Shown here in pieces: positions 54,274 to 64,000 of a DNA stretch of 64,000 bases (its first letter is position 1; every line of letters begins with the position of its first letter). Both the position numbers and the translations under genes were made by a program. This DNA is from Zonotrichia leucophrys gambelii (Eukaryota > Chordata > Aves > Passeriformes > Passerellidae): assembly GCF_028769735.1 (NCBI RefSeq), contig NW_026992300.1:62001-126000 (forward strand). Reading direction: 5' to 3'. The notes below the pieces were generated by a model. The model was not told where the DNA came from, did not search any database, and worked only from the letters and a program-made list of their open reading frames with translations.

Positions 54274-55595
54274 ATAACATGATTGGCTAAGGAAGTTTAC
54301 ACTGTAGCATGAGTCCCTAAGACGAAATATTGAAGGATTGGCTGCCAACCATAAATATTCTTGTTGGCAGTGTCTTCTTGGCCAAGAAATCCTTCAAAGC
54401 TCTTGTAACTACAAGTCTTGCGGGCCTCGTGAGCCATGCAGTCCAGATGTGAGCCAAACTCACCCTTCCTGTCTATGTAGAAGAGAAGAAAAAGCAATGG
54501 CATCATCTAAAAAACTCAGAGGTCTGCTCTCTAGCTCATTCCAAACTCCCTCAAATCCCCCAAAGTGGGATTTAGCTACCAAGAGATGACAAGGACTCTT
54601 AGTGCTGGCTCTTTGACTCCACAGCAGCTGCTTTAGAATCTTTCACATAAGCCTGTGTAGTCATGTGCCAGAAATGGATCATTTGAAGAAACTTTCCCAA
54701 CTGACTTGCATGGAGGTTTGTTTGAAGGGTATTTGAGGGGAAAGGCTCCCAGCAGAGGTCTGGGCTTCGGCCTAGCTGTGTCCCCTGCTGATTGTGAAGT
54801 GTGCCATCAGCTGCAGGGCTTTCTGGGCTAAAAATATCATCAAGTCACTTGGACTTGCTCTTTTAGGCCTCTAAGACCTGGACCCAATTTCGGGGCACGT
54901 TTGGAGACCTCATCTGTGGTGGACGGACCACCTAGGATTTTCCCAATTGCTGGGAATGGTTCTCCATTCCCAGGTGTAAAACGGGGCTCCCCAGCAACTG
55001 CACATCTGCAAGATGATAAACAATTGTCTTGGTTTGAAGAGAGACGTGTCTGCTAATGAAGGCAGAAGGCTGCTCTGAAATGGAAAATGTAAATCCCCTC
55101 CCTTCAAATGCTTCTCATTTAGAAATTCAAATGCTCTCAGGGAAAGATATGGGGACAGGACTGAGCCCGCAGAGCCGGGCAGCGTTTGCTGATGCTCTGA
55201 GCCCTTCCTAAAGATCCTGTCGGGCTGCCTTAGACACCTGGGGCCAGGCATTCCTTCCAAGCTGGGCCACTTGGGCTGGGCTGGGGGCAGTCCCAGGGCA
55301 GAAGGCAGTGTGTGCAAGGGCCCTGGGTGGCACGCTGCAGCACGGTCTCTGTGACATGGAACGGAACCCGGTGACCAAGGGCCCTTTGTGACACGTGGGA
55401 AATAGAAGCTTGCCCGGCTGCTGGGAACGCACAACGGGGCAGAACGGGACAGAGTGGTGCCGTGAGGAGCCCCCGCACAGCGCACTCGTTCCTCTCTGAC
55501 CCGGAGCCTTTCCAAGGCGTTCTTCCTGCAGCTGAGCTCGAGGCCAGACCACAGGACTTGGTGACCTGTGGCCTTGCAAGGCTTCCCCTCTGCAG
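54274..55595. other. Stretch between MROH copies, no supported gene
   Basis: No coding exon could be supported. 55010-55170 (TGTCTTGGTTTGAAGAGAGACG and following) resembles a widespread songbird LTR piece. The long minus-strand ORF at 54910-56118 overlaps spliced plus-strand exons and is a shadow. Upstream exons of MROH copy 2 may lie here unrecognised. Confidence 0.4.
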
Positions 55596-58500
55596 GTGTC
55601 CTCACAAATCCAGTCATTGTCATGAAGCAGAGACCTCTGAAAGCGCCCAAGGTGGCCTGGAGGAAAGAGGAGGAAGAAGGCCCTGGAGCTGCCCCAGCAC
55701 ATGAAACCAAAGCGGTGGTGCCGTTTGAGCTGCCGCAGGAGGGTGAGTGGCAGAGCTGGGCCACAGGGCCGGTGCCCGCAGCCAACTTGGCGCCATTCCA
55801 TCCCATCCTATCCCATTTTATCCCGTCCCACCCAATCCCATCCCATTCCCACGGACAGGACGGAAGAGAGGCCGGGCAGACACCCCACAGGGGCCGTGCT
55901 CCATCCCCTGGGGCATCCTGGGGCTCTCCCTGCCTGGGCAGCGCAGGGCTGGGCTGTGTTCTCTGGCCTCTCTCGCAGCCCCTCAGCTCTGGCTGAGCTC
56001 GCTCTTTGCCAGGTGCAGCCCTGCAGCGCATGCAGGAGCAGGACCCCGCCCGTGGCCTCTTCCGCAGCACAGCCCAGGTACCTGCAGCCATCCCCACCTG
56101 GGTTGGGCCTGCTGGCACCGCGCTTGGAGCATTCCCTGCAACATCCCTGGCTTCTTGCCCTTCTCCTACAGCTGGTTTGCAAATTCATCAAGAAAATTCG
56201 GGCGGAAGAGACCAGCACCATGGGCATTGGGCTCAGAGCATATTCGCACATCTTCAAAACCAAGACCAGTGCTGCCCTGCTGGATATGCTCGTAGAGGAG
56301 GGCTTTTCCAATCCTAAGCAAGTAAGCAGCCTGTGGCCAGGCTTTGATCCTCCCAGGAATTGCTTGGTCTCCCAAGCCACGCCTGCTGATCACTATAACA
56401 CTTTGAGGCCATGGCAGTGTGCTGGGAAGGGAAGCACTTCTGTGGGGAAGCTGGGGACATTCCTCCCTCCGGCAGCTTTCCAAGTCTCCCAGTTCCTTCT
56501 CCAGGTTCCTGCCCTGGTCAGGTACAGCCACCAGTGGCTCCTGGCCAATCAGTTTGCTGAGCACAGGCTGAACAGGACCCTGCTGGATCTCAGCGAAGCA
56601 CAGCCCGCTGACGTAGTCATGACGCTCCTGCGTGTGGCCCCGTCCTGTGACAGGTATGGGCCCCACCTGCCCAGAGGGCTCAGGGCTTGCCAGCCCATCA
56701 GCCTGTAGAGCCTGGCCCAGGTGTGTGACCAACAGAGAGTTCCAGGGCCCTCTGGCTGCTCCCTTGGCCAGCCCTGGCACGTCAGCCCCCGAGCCTGCTG
56801 CGGTGCTCCCTCGCTGCCCCTCAGGGGCCTGTCCCCAGCGACCTGGGCTGCCTGTGTGCTGCTGGCGAGTGGCAATGGGCGCAGGCAGAGCTGGCAGCCA
56901 GCTCAGGTCCCCACTGCTGCCCAGGCCACGGTGCTGTGTCTGAGACCCTCCTGAGACAGAGCTCTAACCCGACAGAGCTGCTTTGACCATGTGGAAGAGC
57001 ATCATGTGCTCGCCCAGGACTGCAGAGCCAGCGCTGCTGATACTCCTGGATGTGCTGGGGAGCTGGCCAGAGCACAGCATGTGCACCTCGGATGGGGACA
57101 AAACGGGTGTCTTTGTCCTGGCTGTGAGTTTCTGTAACTGGCCTTTGCTGTCCCAAGGCTGCCTCTCCAGCAGCTCTCCATCCTCCTTCCCCCACTGCAT
57201 CTCCCTGCCTCAGGCGCTGGGTTGAAACCCGGCCCAGGGGCAGCTTCAGCCCCACCAGGCCCCGTGCTCCCCCTGCGTCTCTCTGAGTCTCTCCCTCCCC
57301 TGCTCGGGCCCTGCCACACGCACACCTCGGCACTGAGCCCTGTCTCGGGGGGCTCTGTCCTTTGCAGGCAACTCTGGTGATCTGGAAGATCCTCCAGATG
57401 CCCTGCGTCCCACATATGGTGACGGTGTATTTGCCCCGCCTCTTTCTGCATCTGCTCTCCCAAGTGCTCTTCAGCACTCTGGATACGCCAGAGGAGGTCG
57501 ATGCATTCTGGAAGGGATGCCAGGAAGAATACGGCCTTGCCACCAGCCCCAACAGGTGCTCCACCCCACTCCTCCTGCCCCTGCCACGTCCCCGGGCAGG
57601 AGCCAGTGTTCACAGCGTGACCTGGGCTTTGCTGTGCATGCAGGTTTGCAGTGCAGACCCTGAAGTCCCTGCTCTGCCGAATGCAGCACGAGGATGTGGT
57701 GGTGGCAATGGAACGCAGGTGTGGCTGGGACACGCTGCTGTGTGCTGACACCCACCACTGTGCCGTGGGTCTGCTGGCCAGGTGAGACCCCCTTCTCCCC
57801 ACTACCTCTGACAGTTGTGCTCTGTGCCTAGGGAGCTCCACACTGTCCCCGAGGTCATGGCCCAGAAGGCCTTGTCACCGAGGGATGGCCAAGCAGACTG
57901 GAAAAGGCTGGGAGAGGAGGGTGCCCACGAGGAGCTGCCTCCCAAATAGCCCAGGGCCGCTTGCAGGATGCAGGGGAAAGACCAGACCTCTGTGTGTCAC
58001 TCCTGGCAGAGGTTTGTCCCCCTGGCCCACAGTCTTGCTTCCTTTTCCTCCTGCCAGGGAGATGTGCTGTGTCTCCATCCCCTTGTGTTCCCGGATCGCT
58101 CGCTACCTGCTGCGGCTGCTCACCACACAGGAGCCACGCTGGGAGCTGCCCACCCTGGCGTTCCTTGTGGAGGTGAGCCTGATGGCCAGCGCTGCCTGGC
58201 TGAGCTGCCTCCCAACTCTCTGCCCTCTCGGAGCCGCAGCTGCCTGGCACGGTGCCCGCGCCCTGTGCTGCTGCCTGGGCCCGGCCCCGTGCGGCCCCGG
58301 GCTCCTGCTGGCCGGGTCCCTGTCACTGCCCTGTGCCTTTCAGGTCCTCGAGTGCCTGCACTTGAGTGAACGTGCTGCTAACAGAGTCCTGAAAATCTTG
58401 TCAAGGCAGCTGCAGAGCGAGTGCAGGGAGAGGCGTCGCCTGGCGCTCAGGGCCCTTCTAGAGCTCATTGAGGAGCCCTCAATGGTGAGAAGGTGGCAGC

Positions 58501-60705
58501 GGCTGAGGCTGAGCTGGGCAATGCAGTCACTTGGGCTTGACAGGGCTTTGGGTGCTGGGGCAGCTGCTCTCAGCTCTTCTGCCTCCCAGTTCAGCTGCCC
58601 GAGTGCTTTGGGACAGGCCTTTGGCCTCTGGGCCTTGAGGCAGCAGGATGGAATTTCACAAACTTGTGCTCCTCACAGACCAAAAAAATGTGGAGCCTGA
58701 CTGAAAGCCTTGTGGAATTCCTGTGGGATGCAGATGGAGAGATAGTTTTCATGACAGTCATGCTCCTCAGCTTTATCATCTTGGACAATGACATGCTGAT
58801 GCCTGGCCCCATCACACTGCAGCTTCTTGAGGCGCTCCTGCCACTCTTTGACCACGTAAGGCTCACTGCTCCCAGCCACGGCCACTGGGTGCTGTCCGGA
58901 CACTTTGTGCCCTGTGGATTTGCAGGCCTGTGCCAGGCTGAGCCCCGTGCAGCCAATGCTGAGGTCTTTTGTTCTTCCTTCCATACAGAACAATTGGCAG
59001 ATTCAGCTGATCTCCATACTGCTCTTCCGAACATTGCTGACTCTTCCACAGGAAAAGGAAAAAAAGGCCCTGAAGACACCCCTGCGCCAGAGCCTGCTGC
59101 CCCTCTTCTTCCACTGCCATGATGAGAAGCGGCTTGTGGCACAGGTGAGGACTCGTGGGCGGCTGCTGTCCCCCTGGCAGGGGGCTGGGCTGTCTCGTGC
59201 CCTGGTGCCTGCTGTACTGCAGCCTCCTCCAGGCCTTGGCACAGGGACGCGGGTGCTGCGCCCTGCGCTGTGGGGCCATCTCCACGTCTCTGCTGCTCTC
59301 CAGGCTTCTCAGGAAACGCTGCTTGGTGTGGCCGAGTTCCTGAAGAGAAGGGATCTTGAAAGACTGGAGAAGAGGCAGAATCTGTGGATGTTTAGCGAGT
59401 GCCTGGTAAGGACAGCCTGCCGGCCCCAGCCTCAGCCCGGAGAAGCCCCCTGAGCGCGGTGCTCAGTGTGCAGGCCTGGCCGCTATGGCCCTGCCCGGTG
59501 CTGCACGCAGAGGCCGCGTGGGCTCTTCTCCAGGCTCCCGTGGGCCCGAGCCGGGTGCCCATGGAGCCCCGGCCTGGCAGGGCTGCGGGGCAGCTCCGCG
59601 GCTCCCTAGGCAGCAGCCGGCCCTCTGCCCCCTCCCATCGGGAGCTCCTGGCCAGCGGCTGCTGGCCGCACCTCAGGGCTGTACGGGCAGGGGAGGCCGG
59701 GGCTGAGCGCAGGCAGCGCCCGGCCCAGGGGCTGAGGCCGCGCCAACCCTTCCCTCCTTCCGCTCTCTGCAGCTGGCACAGGACAGGAGCCAAGCGGCCG
59801 AGCACCTGCGCCGGGCCCTGCCCTACCTGCGGAGCCCACAGGAATCACTGCGAGAGGCGGCCTTCAGGTTCATGGGTGAGCCACGAGCCCGGGCTGCCCT
59901 TCTCCTGCCCGGCCCGCCGCAGCTCGGCCCCGGCCCCGCCTGCTGCCCCGGCCCCGCCAGCCGGGCCCTGGGGCGCCTTGGAGCCCTGCCTGGCCCGGGC
60001 ATTGCTGCTGCCGCCCTCTGGCAGCCGTGCCCTGGGGCGGCAGTGTGCGGCAAGGGCCGGGCTGAGCCCTGCCGGGCCAGCAGCCCGTGCGGCCACAGCG
60101 CCGGCAGCGCCGCTGGCAGGGAGCTGTGCCGCTGGGGCCGTGACAGGCTCTGTGTTCACAGGCATGGCCGGGCGGCACCTGAGGGGGAAGAAGGAAGAGC
60201 TCCGGCTGATCTGCACTGGTGAGTGAGGGCAGCGGGCTGACAGTGGGGGCTGCTGGGGGAGTTGCAAGCCCTGCCCCGGTAGCAGAGGGCTCTGCTCCTT
60301 GTGCGGACCAGGGGCGGCGTGGGCAGAGCACACAGAGATTTCAGGGGCACCTTGGGGATTCGTGGCCAGCAGCTTCAGGCCGGTGCCCTTGGTCCCTGCT
60401 CCCTCCTGGCCGTGGCTAGAGCCGGCTGGGATGGCCCTGGCAGGGGGCTCTCCTGGGCTCCCCGCAGATCTGGGATCTGACCATGGCTCTGTCCCTCTCT
60501 TGCAGCCCTTGAACCCCTGACAGAGGACATCAGCAGTGCAGTGTCGGATGTGGCACTAGAAACACTGTATGTCCTCCAGGCACTGCAGAGTGAGCGATAT
60601 TCCCTCTTCCAGAGGCTGCAAGATCAGCTCCGCAGGGCATGGAGGACACGACCTCGTCTGTTGGGGCTCGGCTGGCTGCGCTGCTGCAGCTCTGCAGAGA
60701 CCTGA
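55596..60705 (+). CDS. MROH-like gene, copy 2 (15 exons, 5' end missing)
   Basis: Exons: 55596-55742, 56013-56077, 56172-56321, 56505-56653, 56976-57123, 57368-57555, 57644-57781, 58058-58172, 58344-58484, 58679-58855, 58989-59144, 59304-59405, 59773-59875, 60162-60218 and 60506-60705. All have AG/GT borders, phases join correctly, and the frame stays open for about 678 codons to TGA at 60703-60705. The predicted product is a chain of amphipathic helices of the maestro HEAT-like repeat family, a scaffold type with no catalytic motif; the assignment rests on resemblance to songbird MROH7-like proteins. The first exon is entered in phase 1, so at least one more coding exon lies upstream. Introns are short. 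The 3' half is duplicated at 51610-54273. Confidence 0.85.
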
Positions 60706-61641
60706 TGTCAGAGGCTCTTTCTGCTGGGGCCACCTGAGCCAGCTGGAACTTTCCATTTCTTTAAGATTGTCCTTTTCTTCTTTTTTTTTTTTTTTTCCTT
60801 TAGTATATGAATATAGTGTGTGTTATAATACACAGACTCCCAAGAGCTTTCTTTTGCTACCTAGGGTCTGCAGGTGATAGGGGAAGAGGATGAGAAGTGT
60901 ACCCTGGCTCAGCAAGCTGCCCAGGCATGCAGTGGGCAAGGGAAAAGGGCCAGAAGCCCCTTGTCCTGTGGTGGTACTGCTGAAGCCTTTGTGCTGGTGA
61001 CAGAGCGGGTGGGCAGGGGCCGGGGCTGCAGGGATCCCTGTGAGAGCGGTGCTGGAGATGGCCACAAGCCCTGTGCCAGGAAGGAACCACCCTCTGTATC
61101 CTCCTGCCCGTGTGCTGCTGGCTGGATTGCTGAGGGCTCCCAGGTGCCTCTGGATGGGGCTGCTCTGGAGCTGCTGTGGGGCTGCGGCGCTGCTGCCGGG
61201 CAGCTTGGCCGGGCTGGGGCAGAGCCTGAGGGGCTGGGGCGCTGGCAAGCCCTGAGCAATGGGCTGTCAGAGGCCACAAGCAGCCCCGCGGCAGCCGCCC
61301 TGTTCCTGCCAGAGTAGACTTACAAGAGGGATCCCGGGCACTGTGGAACTAACAGCATCAGTGTTGTTGGAAACCGAAATGCAGGGAAATCTCAGACCTT
61401 TGGTCTTGTCAGCAAAGCTTAGAATTAAACACAGGATTTGATCGGAGACCTTGGACAGGGCTTCCAAACTTAGGTGCTGGAAGGGAGAATGTGGATTTCT
61501 AGTTTATTATAGCAGAGAGACGGGGAGGAAGGTTGAAGCGGAGGAAAGTTTAGAGTTTTAGGGCTGAAGATCTAGAAAAAATAAAAGTAGTTACAATGGT
61601 AAACAAGAAGCTTAGGATGCAGTGCTGTAGGTTTGTGTGTC
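58894..61641. repeat. Segmental duplication, copy 2
   Basis: Counterpart of 51610-54273, from the intron before exon 58989 through 900 bp of 3' flank. The match ends at 61641 where the ERV5 LTR starts. Confidence 0.9.
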
Positions 61642-61999
61642 TGATGTAGCAGGCAGGGCCTGGCATTCGGAAGATCTCGTGATGTTACGGGAAGACAGGG
61701 CCCCTGCCCCCTTAGATAAGAAAATTAACGTAGGAATTTAGCCCCCTGAACCAGATGCCAGTAACTTTCCACTTGCCCAGTAACTTTCCATCCCTACTAA
61801 CCATAGATGGTAAAGACAGACCCTTGCCTGACGTAGAAGCCCCTTAGACTATAAAACCCCACGAGAAGAGAGAATAAAGGCCTTTGACCGTCCACCATGT
61901 TGGTGTTAGCGTGTTTCTTAGGCCCGAGCGACCCTGGGAAAGGGGGTCGCCGTGCTGTCTCCTGAAACCAGGTCGCCTGCCTTCTATCAGAAGGCAACA
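61642..61999 (+). mobile_element. ERV5 5' LTR
   Basis: A short LTR of 358 bp, TGATGTAGCAGG... to ...AAGGCAACA. TATAAAA at 61850-61856 and AATAAA at 61873-61878, only about 17 bp apart, so R is very short or the signal lies near the cap site. Confidence 0.8.
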
Positions 62000-62001
62000 T
62001 C

Positions 62002-62020
62002 TGGTGCCGAAAACCCGGGA
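62002..62020 (+). other. ERV5 primer-binding site, tRNA-Phe-like
   Basis: TGGTGCCGAAAACCCGGGA matches the complement of the tRNA-Phe 3' end except for one additional A. Two bases separate it from the LTR. Confidence 0.75.
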
Positions 62021-62129
62021 AGCCGATCAGCGCCTGGGAATGGGGATTCACCTGGACAGGAAGCAGCGACTGTGGCGGCCTGTCCGGTCCGACCACAGCG
62101 AGGGGGACGCCCCTGGACCAGCACGGACC

Positions 62130-63716
62130 ATGGGATCCGCAGCGAAGGTCGTAAGTCAGGCTCATGAGCAATGGGGAATTAAATGTGAGCTCAGGAATTC
62201 TAATCTTGCTATTGCAAGGCTCCTAGAGCTGGGGACGATCGAACGTCCAGTAAATATTTTATATTGGGAGGTGTGGGAGAAGCGCACTGCCGCCTTAGCA
62301 GAGGATACTAAGTCCTCAGGCAGTGGTAAAAGCCTGAAAGTGTGGGGGAAAGTAGAAGAGGCCCTACGCAAGGCATTAGAAGAACAGGAGACATGGAAAG
62401 TCGCGCATATACGTTTATTTGTTGCAGTAAAGCGGGGGGCAGGGGCCGCGACGCACACAGTGTCTGAGAGCGATCGGATTGAATGCGGGAATATGCCAGG
62501 GCCGGGAGCGTTCCACCCCTTCCCGAGCCCGAGCCCAGACCCCCCGGAGCCCCCAGGAGACCCCCCGGAGCCCCCATGGGACCCCCCGACCCTCTCGCGG
62601 AGCCCGCCGAGTCCCAGCCCCCCCGCGGAACCTTCCAAAAAATCCGCGGTTTCTCTATCCGTCCCTTCCCCGCCGGCCGCCAGCCCAGCGCGGCAGGCAG
62701 AGCGGCACGCGCAATTCTTCTGCCGGGGACAGGCAGAGGGGGCGCGGAGTGCGGCCAAATTGTCGGACCCCGCCGGGACCGGCGGGGACTCACCGCCGCC
62801 GTTTGCGTTTGAAAATAGCGCCGAACCGCATGGCAAGGGTGGAAGGGAAGAGGCGGGGGGCGGAGATGCAGTCAGTCTGCTTGACAACGCATGCACGGGC
62901 GAGGGGGGAGAAGGGGCAGCCCCCGCAGTGGAGCGGGAGACCAATCAGAGCGCTCTATTCAAATTAGGTCCTTATAGGGCAAGGACCTCCCCCTGCAGCA
63001 GGCGGGGGGAGCCCAGGGGGAGGGAACGGCACCACCCCCGAAGGGAGGAGCAGGGTCGGAGCCGCACAAAACGGCACGGAGCGCCGGAAATGTGCCGGCA
63101 TTCAGCTTCCGCCTCAGAGTCAAGTAACAGCTGCTCAGACAGCTCGGGAGAGCTGACCGAGCCCGGCTGGGACTCGGAAACCGAGAGAGCAGAATTAATA
63201 CGGTTTCAAGCGAAACCGAATAAAGCTTTAAACAATATCGGGAAACGGTCGCAACACAAACTCACCGATTGGGGAAAAACAAAGACAGCTTGTAGGGACC
63301 GAGCACCGGCAGCCTCCATGAACGCTTTCCCGGTGGGGGTTGCCGGAGCACAGGGAAACCAGCGGGGGGCATATACCCCAGTTAACCTAAGGGAAGTCAA
63401 AGCGATTTCAGAAAGAGGGGTCAATTCAGCCGTAGTACCCACTCTCGTGGACGACCTTTCTAATAATAATGATCTGTTCACTTTTGATATTACGCAAAAA
63501 AGCCGCATGCTTTTTGATGGGGCGGGGCGGATTCTATTTAAACAGGGGTGGCGGGACGACCGCGTTAGCCCAGGCTTCTGGGGAAAGGCACCAACTCAGC
63601 GAGCTGTCCCCAGCCGGCACAACTTTCCCTGGCAGCATCCTTGCTCCGAGCATGCCCTAGAGGGATCTGTAGGAGCTGCGGGAAGACACCCTGATGCAGC
63701 GGCCCAGCCACGGTGA
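62130..63716 (+). pseudogene. gag: ERV5 gag, partial and broken
   Basis: I choose MGSAAKVVSQ (62130) for its Gly2 myristoylation site; the ORF is open upstream into the LTR without meaning. About 110 residues of matrix are followed by a long Pro/Ser/Arg-rich, GC-rich region (62480-63180). The start of a capsid follows (YTPVNLREVKAISERGV, near 63373). After LFKQGWRDD the sequence stops resembling capsid and ends at TGA 63714-63716; related sequence seems to continue in another frame, so an indel near 63560 is likely. The window ends before nucleocapsid. Confidence 0.7.
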
Positions 63717-64000
63717 CCCCCAGGGGGGCAGGAGACCGTCGTGCCCTGTGCCCTCACAGGGAGCAGTCAATTTTGCATCCCCGCTTACGGTGCAGTGGCC
63801 GAGCGGTCGGACCAAACAAAGTGATTAAAAGCGTGTCGAAAGGAAAAACGCAACCTACCCTAAAACCCTACCCACTAGAGTTAGCAAAGTCCCAACCGGC
63901 CATGCGGAATTCTTTCAGACAGACCGCGCGGCCAGGTCGGACTCAGAGCCAATCCTTCGTATGTTAGAAGCTACCTTTATATCCCTGAATGAATCCAACC

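Larger units (their letters stand above)
61642..64000 (+). mobile_element. ERV5: 5' part of a provirus, cut by window end
   Basis: LTR, primer site and gag on the plus strand. The empty site is visible in the duplicated copy at 54271-54274, so insertion followed the segmental duplication. The last six host bases are TGTGTC (61636-61641); the far side is outside the window. Confidence 0.85.

Noticed and set aside
54338..54589. Possible first coding exon of MROH copy 2 (MASSKKLRGLL)
   Set aside because: No donor in the right phase could be tied to the exon at 55596, and I do not recognise the sequence.
54910..56118. A 402-codon minus-strand ORF
   Set aside because: It overlaps plus-strand MROH exons with proper splice sites and has no recognisable content.

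Overview
The window reads as nuclear DNA from a songbird (passerine). The reasons are a passerine-type C2H2 zinc-finger (ZNF) family with the exon arrangement known in that group, a MROH-like (maestro HEAT-like repeat) gene of the type multiplied in songbirds, CR1 retrotransposon 3' ends, and several avian endogenous retroviruses (ERVs). The ERV density suggests a repeat-rich region such as a gene-poor arm or the W chromosome; that last point is inference. Family names come from recognising motifs by eye, not from a search.

Layout. (1) 1-7311: no gene recognised; three LTR-like pieces (about 600-1324, 5520-6060, 6726-7150) and two minisatellites (3965-4868, and 6300-7311 interrupted by an LTR). 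(2) 7312-21014: a large inverted duplication, with arms 7312-12562 and 15592-21014 around a spacer of about 3 kb that holds a CpG island. Each arm carries one ZNF gene, transcribed away from the centre, preceded by an LTR-like TATA promoter and followed by a CR1 piece and a block of X-box-like motifs. The right gene has six fingers and a tandemly duplicated 84-nt exon. The left has five fingers, a lost splice acceptor and a 1-nt deletion in the small exon. (3) 22378-38072: a full provirus (ERV1) with 6-bp target duplications, LTRs that differ by about 1%, gag-pro-pol in the two-frameshift betaretroviral layout, and an env of a different type. A second, minus-strand provirus (ERV2, primed by tRNA-Trp) is nested in its env. 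Between them, 30047 to about 32045 is a badly degraded second version of the env, 3' LTR and host flank, best explained as unpolished assembly sequence. (4) 39918-43040: a fragmentary minus-strand ERV3. (5) 44659-51609: ERV4 on the minus strand, gag-type with tRNA-Pro primer site, no reverse transcriptase or integrase, and a short membrane-protein ORF where env should be. Its two flanks come from different places and its LTRs differ strongly. (6) 51610-61641: two copies of the 3' end of the MROH-like gene. Copy 1 has five terminal exons and is cut off by ERV4; copy 2 has at least fifteen exons, 55596-60705. (7) 61642-64000: the 5' end of plus-strand ERV5, with a tRNA-Phe-like primer site and a broken gag, running off the window.

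The host genes are two divergently transcribed ZNF paralogues, possible regulators of retroelements (inference), and MROH-like copies. The remaining coding capacity is retroviral. No rRNA, tRNA, CRISPR or bacterial-type feature was seen.
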